Positions 49,935 through 59,659 of a DNA stretch of 64,000 nucleotides are shown piece after piece. Both the position numbers and the translations under genes were made by a program. The notes under the pieces are model-generated. The model saw only the letters and a list, made by a program, of their open reading frames with translations, was not told the origin of the DNA and ran no database searches. This DNA is from an uncultured Algibacter sp. (GTDB lineage Bacteria; Bacteroidota; Bacteroidia; Flavobacteriales; Flavobacteriaceae): NCBI RefSeq assembly GCF_947487575.1, contig NZ_CANKXG010000010.1, forward strand, positions 62,001 through 126,000. The letters are read 5' to 3'. Numbering within the stretch: the stretch's first letter is position 1; each line of letters opens with the position of its first letter.

Positions 49935-50372
49935 ATGAAAAAGTGTGTTTTGGTTTTAGTACTTCTTGTCTCTTTTATTGGGTTTTCGCAAGATAATCAC
50001 ATTGTAAAAACGGAAGATGGAAGACGTGTTTTGCTTAAAGCTGATTTTACTTGGGAATATATTGATGCTGAAAACCCTTCTTTAACTAGCGTTTCTAAAG
50101 TAAAAGACAACACTAGCTGTAATTTAGCAGAAGGTTTTGAAGAGCCTAAATTAGATAAAAAGATACAAGCACAATTAAAGAAAGGAAGAGCCACAATAAG
50201 CCATGTTAAAAAGAAAGTTGCTAAAGCCCATAATTGTGATGTAAAGGATATTATTTTATTATCAGTATCTGAACAAAAATCTAAAGCTACATACAAATTT
50301 TGTGCTAACGGGAAAGAAGTTGCCTATAAACGTATTGGTAATACTATTATAAAAAAGGAGAAGTTTTTTTAA
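49935..50372 (+). CDS. Small secreted protein, DUF3157-like
   Basis: A 145-residue protein with a signal peptide (MKKCVLVLVLLVSFIGFSQ). The stretch VKTEDGRRVLLKADFTWEYI recurs in DUF3157-type exported proteins of Bacteroidota and Vibrio. The rest is basic, with two later cysteines (HNCDVK, FCANGKE) that could form a disulfide. No role known. It is 54 bp after the XRE gene and may be in the same transcript. Confidence 0.6.
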   Translation: MKKCVLVLVLLVSFIGFSQDNHIVKTEDGRRVLLKADFTWEYIDAENPSLTSVSKVKDNTSCNLAEGFEEPKLDKKIQAQLKKGRATISHVKKKVAKAHNCDVKDIILLSVSEQKSKATYKFCANGKEVAYKRIGNTIIKKEKFF

Positions 50373-50380
50373 GTTAAATA

Positions 50381-50409
50381 TCTGTTAGGTTTCAAAAACT
50401 GATAGGTTA
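50381..50409. repeat. Decayed copy of the CCTGTCAGG hairpin
   Basis: TCTGTTAGGTTTCAAAAACT-GATAGGTTA resembles the perfect hairpin at 1768-1800 with several substitutions. It sits between the DUF3157-like gene and umuC. Confidence 0.4.
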
Positions 50410-50439
50410 GAGAAACACAAAATCTGTATCTTTACTCTC

Positions 50440-51696
50440 ATGTACGCCCTAGTAGATTGTAATAACTTTTATGCGTCTTGCGAACGCACATTTAATCCAA
50501 CTTTACGCAACAAACCCGTTGCTATTTTAAGTAATAACGATGGTTGCGTTATTTCTAGAAGTGACGAAGCCAAAGCAATAGGCTTACCTATGGGCGCACC
50601 TATTTTTAAGTGGGACGGCTTTTGCAAACTAAATGGTATAGAAGTATTATCTTCAAACTACCCATTGTATGGTGATATGAGTCATCGCGTTATGACGATT
50701 CTAGAGCAATACACGCCAGATGTTGAGGTATATAGTATAGATGAAGCTTTTCTAGAATTTAAAGGCTTCGAAAATCATGATTTTGAAGACTATGGCAATC
50801 AAATGCGACAGCGCATTTTAAAATGGACAGGTATTCCAACTAGCGTAGGTATTGCGCCAACAAAAGCATTAAGTAAAGTCGCCAATAAAATTGCTCGAAA
50901 ATTTCCAGAGGCAACAAAAGGCGTGTATGTAATTGACTCAGAAGAAAAACGTATTAAAGCCTTAAAATGGATAAAAGTAGAAGATGTTTGGGGCATAGGC
51001 AGAGGCTTACAAAAACGATTAAAAGCCAAAGGTTGTAAAAAAGCTTATGATTTTACACAACTTCCGGACCATTGGGTACGCAAAAACTTTACAATCACAG
51101 GTTGGAAACTCAAAAAAGATTTGGAAGGCATTTCAAAAATAAAACTAGACGAAGTAGAAGCAAAACGTGCCATAGCTACCACAAGAAGTTTCGAGTACAC
51201 CTATTCTGATCTCGATAATATAAAAGAACGCATTTCCACTTTTGCCACAAGTTGTGCCGAAAAGTTACGCAAACAGGGTTCTAGTTGCCACATGATATAT
51301 GTAACGTTGCAAAGCGACAGACATAAAAAAGATTTAGAGCAGCATCGTGCAAGTCGGGTAGTCAGTTTGCCATATCCCACAGATTCCAACCTAATTATTA
51401 GCCAGCAAGCTGTTAACGCCGTAAAAAGCATTTTCAAAGCCGGTATAAAGTACAAGCGTGCAGGCGTCATTGTTATGGGCTTGGTGCCAACCAATAACCA
51501 CCAGTTACAAATGTTCGACACAGAAAACCCCAAACACAAACCCCTAATGCATGCCATAGACGGTCTAAATTCCAAATACGCCAACAACAAAGTAAAATTG
51601 GCTAGTCAAGATTTAAAGCGCACCTGGAAAATGCGTCAAGAACGTTTGTCTCCACGTTACACAACTAATATTAAAGATATTATAGTCGTTAAATAA
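50440..51696 (+). CDS. umuC: DNA polymerase V subunit UmuC (Y-family)
   Basis: A 418-residue Y-family translesion polymerase. Catalytic motifs: MYALVDCNNFYASCERTF (Asp in DCNNF) and YSIDEAFLEF (Asp-Glu), then helix-hairpin-helix VWGIGRGLQKRLKAKG, little finger, and a C-terminal DUF4113 tail (MHAIDGLNSKYANNKVKLASQ). It copies across lesions with UmuD'. It is placed upstream of umuD here with a 168-bp gap, the reverse of the E. coli order. No LexA-type box is clear upstream. Confidence 0.95.
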   Translation: MYALVDCNNFYASCERTFNPTLRNKPVAILSNNDGCVISRSDEAKAIGLPMGAPIFKWDGFCKLNGIEVLSSNYPLYGDMSHRVMTILEQYTPDVEVYSIDEAFLEFKGFENHDFEDYGNQMRQRILKWTGIPTSVGIAPTKALSKVANKIARKFPEATKGVYVIDSEEKRIKALKWIKVEDVWGIGRGLQKRLKAKGCKKAYDFTQLPDHWVRKNFTITGWKLKKDLEGISKIKLDEVEAKRAIATTRSFEYTYSDLDNIKERISTFATSCAEKLRKQGSSCHMIYVTLQSDRHKKDLEQHRASRVVSLPYPTDSNLIISQQAVNAVKSIFKAGIKYKRAGVIVMGLVPTNNHQLQMFDTENPKHKPLMHAIDGLNSKYANNKVKLASQDLKRTWKMRQERLSPRYTTNIKDIIVVK

Positions 51697-51748
51697 AGCA
51701 AGAATCTCAAAAATTTGAATTAAATTTAGGAACAGAAATTTTATTTGG

Positions 51749-51836
51749 GCGTTACCACAAGGGTCGGGCTTTCGCTACTCAATCTTTTTGCAAAAAGGCA
51801 AAAAGGATTTCAAACAAACCGCTCAATCCCTAACGC
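51749..51836 (+). repeat. GCGTTACCC palindromic repeat, copy C
   Basis: An 88-bp element, the most compact copy: GCGTTACCACAAGGGTCGGG at the left and CTCAATCCCTAACGC at the right, with a small inner hairpin CTTTTTGCAAAAAG. It occupies the gap between umuC and umuD. Confidence 0.8.
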
Positions 51837-51864
51837 GCTAAACCGCCAATAAATTACATAACCC

Positions 51865-52305
51865 ATGATATTACACAAATCTAACAGCTTAACTTTTTTT
51901 ACTCCAAAACCTACAAATACTCTAGATGCTCTTTTTTTCGATACAGGAATTTCTGCAGGATTTCCATCACCAGCCGAAGATTTTAAGGAGCAACGCCTTT
52001 CTCTAGATAAAGAACTTGTAAAAAATAAAGAAGCCACTTTTTATGCACGAGTTAGCGGACAATCCATGATAGGCGCAGGACTTGATGATAACGATTTGTT
52101 AGTAATTGATAGAAGTTTAGAACCTTCTCATAATAAAATAGCGGTTTGTTTTTTAGATGGAGAATTTACCGTTAAACGCTTAAAAGTCGATAACGAAGGC
52201 ATTTGGTTAAAACCAGAAAATCCTAATTATCCTATTATTAGAATTACAGAAGCAAATGATTTTGTTATTTGGGGTATAGTTACTAATGTAATTAAAAAGG
52301 TATAG
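51865..52305 (+). CDS. umuD: UmuD-like autoproteolytic subunit
   Basis: A 146-residue S24 peptidase. The self-cleavage site is Ala31-Gly32 (SAGFPSPAED), and the Ser/Lys dyad is S67 (SGQSMIG) and K104 (FTVKRL). Distances between site, Ser and Lys (35 and 37) are the same as in E. coli UmuD (24/25, S60, K97). It is converted to UmuD' and joins UmuC. Gap of 168 bp from umuC with repeat copy C; 9 bp before the GNAT gene. Confidence 0.95.
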   Translation: MILHKSNSLTFFTPKPTNTLDALFFDTGISAGFPSPAEDFKEQRLSLDKELVKNKEATFYARVSGQSMIGAGLDDNDLLVIDRSLEPSHNKIAVCFLDGEFTVKRLKVDNEGIWLKPENPNYPIIRITEANDFVIWGIVTNVIKKV

Positions 52306-52314
52306 CCATTTATT

Positions 52315-52854
52315 GTGGAAATTATTTATAAACAAGTAGTTTCGGATGAAGAGTTATATCAAATTCTAGAACTTCAACATAAAAATATTCCAGCATCAAT
52401 TTCTAAGACAGAAAAGCAAAAAGAAGGTTTTGTAACTGTTCAACATGATTTTGAAACATTAAAAATCATGAATAATGCTTGTGCCCACAGTATTGCAAAA
52501 CATAATAATCGTGTTGTTGGGTACGCTCTAAGTATGGTTAAAGAGTTTAAAGACACAATTCCTGTTTTGCAACCTATGTTTGAAGAGATAGAAACTATTA
52601 TAGAACCTATAACTAGTTATGTAACCATGGGTCAAATATGCATAGAGAAATCATATAGAAAGCAAGGTGTTTTTAGAGGGTTATATTCATATATGCAGTT
52701 AAAACTTAATACCGTGTTTGATGCTGTAGTAACCGAAGTAGATACTAAAAATATAAGGTCTTTAAATGCACATTATGCGGTAGGGTTTAAATGGTTAAAA
52801 AGCTATTCATTAAACCATCAAAATTGGGAACTTATTATTTGGAATTGGAAATAA
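52315..52854 (+). CDS. GNAT-family acetyltransferase
   Basis: A 179-residue GNAT protein. The acetyl-CoA loop is ICIEKSYRKQGVFRGLYSYMQ (Q/RxxGxG/A-like RKQGVFRG), followed by AVVTEVDTKNIRSLNAHYAVGF, the typical final alpha/beta part. Start GTG. It lies 9 bp after umuD, so it may be expressed in the SOS-like unit; there is no functional reason to tie it. Substrate unknown. Confidence 0.82.
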   Translation: MEIIYKQVVSDEELYQILELQHKNIPASISKTEKQKEGFVTVQHDFETLKIMNNACAHSIAKHNNRVVGYALSMVKEFKDTIPVLQPMFEEIETIIEPITSYVTMGQICIEKSYRKQGVFRGLYSYMQLKLNTVFDAVVTEVDTKNIRSLNAHYAVGFKWLKSYSLNHQNWELIIWNWK

Positions 52855-52856
52855 AA

Positions 52857-52880
52857 AAGCCAAACAATTATGTTTGACTT
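52857..52880. terminator. Hairpin between the GNAT gene and atpC
   Basis: AAGCCAAACA ATTA TGTTTGACTT stem with one mismatch between convergent genes, with flanking A- and T-runs. Confidence 0.65.
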
Positions 52881-52906
52881 TTAATATTTTTTAAATAAAA
52901 GATAGC

Positions 52907-53185
52907 TTAATCAGCTAAAACAATTACTTTATTATCTTTCATTTCAAGAGTTCCAGAATTAATCTTTAATAGAGTAGTTCCTTTGTCGCCTTTTGTGAAC
53001 TTATCTTGAACTTCTTCATCTATTTCAATATTCCCAGAAATTTTCACAACACCTTCTTTTAATATAGAAACAATTGGTGCATGATTATTTAGCATTTCAA
53101 AATCCCCATTTACGCCAGGGACATAAATACTAGTTACTTCTCCGCTAAATAAGGTGGCTTCAGGTGATACAATTTCTAAATACAT
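52907..53185 (-). CDS. atpC: F1Fo ATP synthase epsilon subunit
   Basis: A 92-residue epsilon subunit that consists of the N-terminal beta sandwich only (MYLEIVSPEATLFSGEVTSIYVPGVNGDFEMLNNHAPIVSILK); the C-terminal helical hairpin present in longer forms is absent. It belongs to the central stalk. 84 bp after atpD on the same strand. Short epsilon subunits are usual in Bacteroidota. Confidence 0.93.
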   Translation of the reverse strand: MYLEIVSPEATLFSGEVTSIYVPGVNGDFEMLNNHAPIVSILKEGVVKISGNIEIDEEVQDKFTKGDKGTTLLKINSGTLEMKDNKVIVLAD

Positions 53186-53269
53186 ATCTCTTTTAGTTAT
53201 TTGTTTTTAGTTATTGGTTATTGGTATATTTATTTTCTGGTAACCATCAACTAATAACCGGTAACAATT

Positions 53270-54781
<1,512 letters not shown>

Positions 54782-54838
54782 TTATGTGTTTAATATTATG
54801 CGATTTAAATATATGAAAACAGTTTTAGTTTTCGCGTG

Positions 54839-54846
54839 CAAATATA
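54839..54846 (-). promoter_or_regulatory. -7 promoter box of atpDC
   Basis: TATATTTG on the minus strand, 60 bases before the atpD ATG. Confidence 0.5.
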
Positions 54847-54897
54847 TGAGTTTTAATTTAAAATAAAAGTTGTTTTATAGAGTTTTTTGGAATAAAA

Positions 54898-54923
54898 AAA
54901 CACCTTCAAATTGAAGGTGTTTT
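54898..54923 (-). terminator. Terminator after the SGNH lipoprotein gene
   Basis: ACACCTTCAA A TTGAAGGTGT perfect stem with A-run/T-run flanks, upstream of atpD and after the lipoprotein gene stop on the minus strand. Confidence 0.75.
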
Positions 54924-54946
54924 TACAGTGTTATTTTAATTCTATT

Positions 54947-56611
54947 TTATGGTAATAGAGGGGAGAAGTTTGTTGGTAAATCAGCAGCAACAGGAGTTTT
55001 TCCAGAAGCTATAAAGTTTGAACCAAAAGCGTCATCAATTGCAACTAAGAATTCTGTAGCCATTAGGCCATATCCTCTTGCTGTTAGATGAATTCCATCT
55101 AAACTAACTAATCCACCAAAAACTAAATCTGTAGTCATTATGAATTCATCATAAGGATAGCCAGATACTGAAGCTTGTTCTAAAACAGCTCTTAAATCTG
55201 CTAAAGCTACATTGGGATTTGCGTCTGTAACTGTCTTAATTGTGTTGTTATAAGCTGTAGTTGCGTTTGCAATAGCAGTTTGTTCTTGAGGTGTAAGTAC
55301 CCACTTGTCTTCTAAAGGCAATGTTATTCCTTCAACTGAAAATTGACCTGCAACAGTAGGAGGCAACAATGCAGCTAGTGCTGTGGCTACACCTTCATTT
55401 ACATTACCAATAATAGAGCTACTTGGTAAAACCAATAAATCATTTTGAGTCGCGGGTCTTGCTTGTCCGTAAGTAGTTCCTAAAAATCCAGCAACAGTTG
55501 GAGCAGCTGCAGGAGGCAATCCAAACTGTCCAATAAATGCAGCGAAAGCTGGATCTGGTGCTAGAGCACCTGCTATTGCTGCAGATAAATCAACTAAGTC
55601 TTCGTCTTTAATTATAACAGGATTAGTTTCTGTAGTAGAAAATATAATAATCCGCGATGGATCTGCTACTGCAAATATTTGGTTTATTGCACCATATATT
55701 TGGTTTAATGTAGGTATTTGAGCTACAAGATCGGGTCCAGTATCTTCATCATTAGGGTCTAATGGATTGTAAGGTACAGTCGTAAAGTGTGATAGACTAG
55801 TAATATCAGGGACATTAGTGACAACACCTTTAGCACCATTAAGAGTTAAAGCAGTAACCATAGATGAAAATGCTCCAGCAAATACATTAGGGTCTGTAAT
55901 ATCATTAGTATGATAGGTTGATGGGTCAATATTTCCTGTTCGGTCAATACCCGTACCACCAGACGTAGCATATTGTAGAATGTCATTACCACCAACTTCA
56001 CTTAATGTAAAAAACGTTGGGTTTTGAGTTAAAGCATCGTTTAAAACTGTTGATGTTCCCCCTGATGCTATTCGTGTATAATAAGGATTAAATGCTGCGT
56101 ACCCAGGTGTTACTAAGTGAAAACTTTTTGCTCCTGGAATTCCAAAATTATTAAAATCACTTCCAATATTGTTACCTGCTTCAGTTGTAATAGGGGGCAC
56201 TGGTAAATCTTGGCTTGCTAAAAATGCGTTTAGAGGAACTGGTCCTGCACCTCCAAAAACTAATCTGTAACCGAAAGGTGTTGGTGATCCACCTGCTAAA
56301 ATTCCACCAGTATTTTCATCTAATAATGGTTGAGTAAAAGTTCCTCCACCTGCAAAAGCAAATTGTTCTGATAGTAATTTAGGAAAAGAGTGCTCTTGTC
56401 CAGCTCTAAATAAACCTCCATCTGTAAATCCAGCAGTAAACGATGCACCTATGGCAAGATAAGTAGAAAAATCTGCAGAACCAGCAGTTAGATCGGGTAG
56501 CTCAGCGGTTCCAGTATTCACTTTATTCCTTAATTCATCTAATTCTTGGTTCTCACAAGCCATAAAACTAAATGAGAGTACTAATAATATATATTTTAAT
56601 TTTTTCATCAC
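54947..56611 (-). CDS. SGNH/GDSL-like lipoprotein paired with TonB receptor
   Basis: A 554-residue lipoprotein (signal ending FSFMACEN, Cys 19). SGNH blocks are visible: AIGASFTAGFTDGG (block I with Ser), SEVGGNDIL (block III with Asn) and SLDGIHLTARGYG (block V with Asp/His). It is a probable surface-exposed hydrolase or ligand binder. It follows the TonB receptor by 6 bp, the pairing expected of an outer-membrane import unit like SusCD, although the lipoprotein is not SusD-like. Confidence 0.85.
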   Translation of the reverse strand: MMKKLKYILLVLSFSFMACENQELDELRNKVNTGTAELPDLTAGSADFSTYLAIGASFTAGFTDGGLFRAGQEHSFPKLLSEQFAFAGGGTFTQPLLDENTGGILAGGSPTPFGYRLVFGGAGPVPLNAFLASQDLPVPPITTEAGNNIGSDFNNFGIPGAKSFHLVTPGYAAFNPYYTRIASGGTSTVLNDALTQNPTFFTLSEVGGNDILQYATSGGTGIDRTGNIDPSTYHTNDITDPNVFAGAFSSMVTALTLNGAKGVVTNVPDITSLSHFTTVPYNPLDPNDEDTGPDLVAQIPTLNQIYGAINQIFAVADPSRIIIFSTTETNPVIIKDEDLVDLSAAIAGALAPDPAFAAFIGQFGLPPAAAPTVAGFLGTTYGQARPATQNDLLVLPSSSIIGNVNEGVATALAALLPPTVAGQFSVEGITLPLEDKWVLTPQEQTAIANATTAYNNTIKTVTDANPNVALADLRAVLEQASVSGYPYDEFIMTTDLVFGGLVSLDGIHLTARGYGLMATEFLVAIDDAFGSNFIASGKTPVAADLPTNFSPLLP

Positions 56612-56617
56612 TTATTT

Positions 56618-59443
56618 TTATAGGTTGTTAATTGTTAAAGATAAATAGTACTGCGATCCGATAAAGCCGGTTCCAAAAGCAGTGAAATACTCATCGCCTA
56701 AAAGATTTGTAGCTCCGGCTTTAAATGTTGTTTTAAGACTTGGAATTCTGAAATTGACCTGTGCGTCCAATACATGAAATGCAGGGACTTCACCATCACC
56801 AAAAGAAGCCTCCCAGAAATAGTTGTCACTCCAACGCCATGCCAGATTAAAACCGAAGTTTTTAAATAATTCAGTTTTACCAAAGGATGTTTTAAATTTA
56901 TGTTCTGGTGTATTAAAATTAGTTCTAAAATCAGGATTTCCAGCTACGTCAAAATCTAATCTAGCCCAAGTATAATTAGCGCTTAAATCAAAACCGTTAA
57001 ATACTTTGGTTGATACTTCAATGGCTGCGCCATACGACTTAACAGTTTCCTCAGTATTTGTATATGTTTGGTAAACGACAATGTCACGATTGTTCAAAGC
57101 TGCTAAAATTTGTTGTGTATCTCCATTTAGTCCTGCAACAGATGCTGGATTATTTGGGTCGTAACCAGTTAAATTAAAGTTAGAAACATCTCCATAAAGC
57201 GGTGCAACTACTGATTCATTAGCAAGGAAATCATTGTAAATACTATAGTAAGCAGATGCGTCAATGATAAAATCACTTACTTTTCCTCTATACCCAAATT
57301 CAAAAGAACTCACTTGTTCTGGATTTGCATAGCTTGAGTTAGCAATAAAATTACTACCATCAGATGCAGAATCATGTGTACCCAATCCATTAGCTATTGA
57401 AGCAAATAAAGAATTTGTATAAGCCGCAGCTCCTGTTTGAGATTTGCTTGATGGTTGACCAAGGTTGTTTTGTGCAAACTGGCTAATGTTATAGTCTCTA
57501 GAATAGCGATCTCCAATATCTGTTGCGCCGCCAATTAAAGTCCCTAAGGCAGTTTGCAAGCCTATATATAGCGACTGTGTGTCAGGATTTCTAAAACCAG
57601 TTTGGAACGATGCTCTAAAGTTATGATTTTCGTTAACTGTTAAGCCAGCTGAAATTCTTGGAGAAAAGAACCCATCAAACAATTCAGATTTGTCATATCT
57701 AAGCGATCCTGTTAATTTAAGTTTTAAATTTTCATTTAATTCTATTGAGCGTTGTAGTTGAGTATAAATACCTAATTCAGAATAGGTTATTGGTCCGTTA
57801 GCATCGGCATAAATAGTTCCGAAAGAGTTCAATCTATAAGTACGAAATGATCCTCCTACTTGAATTTCTGCAAAATCAAAAGTGTCACCAAAATTATAAT
57901 TGGCATCTGCATGATAAATTTTAGAATTGTCTTTAAATGCTGATCCAGTTAAGAAATCAGTATCTGATGTAACTTGGTCAAAAAGTTGTTGAAATCGATC
58001 TGATCCTAACTCAGGCCTTCCATCTTCAGCAGCAATTCTAGCTGCTACATGCGCTTGGTCATCTGTTGAGCCATCTAATACTTCACCAGCGTACGTTTCG
58101 ATATAATCACCAAACCAATCAGGATGAGATTTCCATGCTTGTAATAAGTTTGGGCCCGCAACATCCATTACATAAGTGTCTCCTGCTTTATCTGAAGTGA
58201 TATAACCTCTAACGAAAAAATTATTATTTTTAACTTCTATTTTATGTTGCTGTAATGAAAATCCATCTATTCTATAACGTTGTGCACCTTGATAGATGGT
58301 AGAACCTGTACCTACTTTACCAATATATTGAATTTCGAAGTCATTTTCCCAAGGGCGGAAATATAAACCCAAGTCTGCTTTAATGTTTTCAGCACTGTAA
58401 TCGGTTAAATCTTCTTCTCTATAGCCAGTTCTACTTACATTTACATCTGGAATTATGCCTTTAATTCTATCAGGTGCTGCATCTCTAATATTGGTAGTTA
58501 CATTATCTCCATAAACATTAACTCCATCATAATTTATGTTAGATCCACGAGTGCCACCAGGTGTATCTTTATCATCATAGTTTGTCGCATACCAATCAGT
58601 TCCTCTTAAATATCCAAAATTGACTTTAGCCGCAAACTTATCAGAAAACTTGTATGAAGCACTTATACCCATATCTGTATAAGTGTTATTTCCAGCAGCC
58701 TCTTGAGATGTTATGCCTTGCTTTATATATGTTCTAATGCCTTGATGGTTAAATGGATTTTTACTTGTCATAAACAATATGCCATTAAATGCATTAGCTC
58801 CATAAAGTGCAGAAGATGCACCTGGTAAAAGTTCTACGCTTTGTACATCAGTTTCTACCATGCCGAGTAAGTTTCCTAGCGGAAAGTTAAGAGCTGGTGC
58901 AGAGTTATCCATACCATCGACTAACTGCATGAAACGGGTATTTGCAAATGTGGCAAAACCTCTGGTATTAATAGATTTAAAAGTTAAGCTATTAGTGTTT
59001 ATATCAACACCTTTTAGATTCTCTAAACCACCATAAAAATCTGCTGAAGCTGTGTTTTTTATTTCTTTAAGGCCAAAGCGCTCGACAGTAACTGGCGATT
59101 CAAAAATACGTTCTGGTGTTCTTGATGCCGAAATAACAACTTCGTCAAGTGAGGTGCCTTCGATAAGAATAAAATCAATTTTTTGATTGTTAGTTGTAAT
59201 AGTTTCAGAAATAGTTTCAAACCCAACACTACTTGCTTGAAGTGAAAAAGGAGGGTTTAAATTTGTTGTCAATGAAAAATTACCGTCAAAATCTGTTACA
59301 GTTCCTGTTGATGTACCAACAATAATAATATTAGCACCAGGAATAGGTTGACTATTATCATCGACGACTGAACCAGTAATTGTTGTTTGTGAAAAAGATA
59401 ACCCACAAAACAAGAGCATTAAAAAGGGGAGAATTGTCTTCAT
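56618..59443 (-). CDS. TonB-dependent receptor with SGNH lipoprotein partner
   Basis: A 941-residue outer-membrane receptor: signal peptide (about 1-18), carboxypeptidase-like domain (TTITGSVVDDNSQPIPGANIIIVG, 20-105), a plug with LDEVVISASRTPERIFESPVTVERF and VELLPGASSALYGANAFNGI, and a large barrel ending SQYYLSLTINNL. The SALYGANAFNG plug wording is shared with flavobacterial receptors for lipid-like or unknown ligands. Co-transcribed with an SGNH lipoprotein. Ligand unknown; Asn-rich loops suggest extracellular ligand contact. Confidence 0.88.
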   Translation of the reverse strand: MKTILPFLMLLFCGLSFSQTTITGSVVDDNSQPIPGANIIIVGTSTGTVTDFDGNFSLTTNLNPPFSLQASSVGFETISETITTNNQKIDFILIEGTSLDEVVISASRTPERIFESPVTVERFGLKEIKNTASADFYGGLENLKGVDINTNSLTFKSINTRGFATFANTRFMQLVDGMDNSAPALNFPLGNLLGMVETDVQSVELLPGASSALYGANAFNGILFMTSKNPFNHQGIRTYIKQGITSQEAAGNNTYTDMGISASYKFSDKFAAKVNFGYLRGTDWYATNYDDKDTPGGTRGSNINYDGVNVYGDNVTTNIRDAAPDRIKGIIPDVNVSRTGYREEDLTDYSAENIKADLGLYFRPWENDFEIQYIGKVGTGSTIYQGAQRYRIDGFSLQQHKIEVKNNNFFVRGYITSDKAGDTYVMDVAGPNLLQAWKSHPDWFGDYIETYAGEVLDGSTDDQAHVAARIAAEDGRPELGSDRFQQLFDQVTSDTDFLTGSAFKDNSKIYHADANYNFGDTFDFAEIQVGGSFRTYRLNSFGTIYADANGPITYSELGIYTQLQRSIELNENLKLKLTGSLRYDKSELFDGFFSPRISAGLTVNENHNFRASFQTGFRNPDTQSLYIGLQTALGTLIGGATDIGDRYSRDYNISQFAQNNLGQPSSKSQTGAAAYTNSLFASIANGLGTHDSASDGSNFIANSSYANPEQVSSFEFGYRGKVSDFIIDASAYYSIYNDFLANESVVAPLYGDVSNFNLTGYDPNNPASVAGLNGDTQQILAALNNRDIVVYQTYTNTEETVKSYGAAIEVSTKVFNGFDLSANYTWARLDFDVAGNPDFRTNFNTPEHKFKTSFGKTELFKNFGFNLAWRWSDNYFWEASFGDGEVPAFHVLDAQVNFRIPSLKTTFKAGATNLLGDEYFTAFGTGFIGSQYYLSLTINNL

Positions 59444-59600
59444 TTAGTATAATTAGTTTAAGTTTAATAACAAGATAGTATAAAAATATAATACCATCCT
59501 AGTGGACTAAAATAAAAAAAATTATGCACGCATAATATATTTTAACAAAAAATATCGTGTTTTATTGATAATTAATCAAAATATAAGGGTTAAAAATAAG

Positions 59601-59632
59601 AATAGCCATGTTTAATATTAAACATGGCTATT
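59601..59632 (-). terminator. Terminator after glmS
   Basis: AATAGCCATGTTTAAT / ATTAAACATGGCTATT, a perfect 32-bp palindrome 28 bp past the glmS stop on the minus strand. Confidence 0.8.
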
Positions 59633-59659
59633 TTAAATTGAAGTTGTGAAATTATTTTT

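Noticed and set aside
51201-51590. 129-aa ORF antisense to umuC
   Set aside because: The umuC frame has intact polymerase motifs; the antisense ORF has none.
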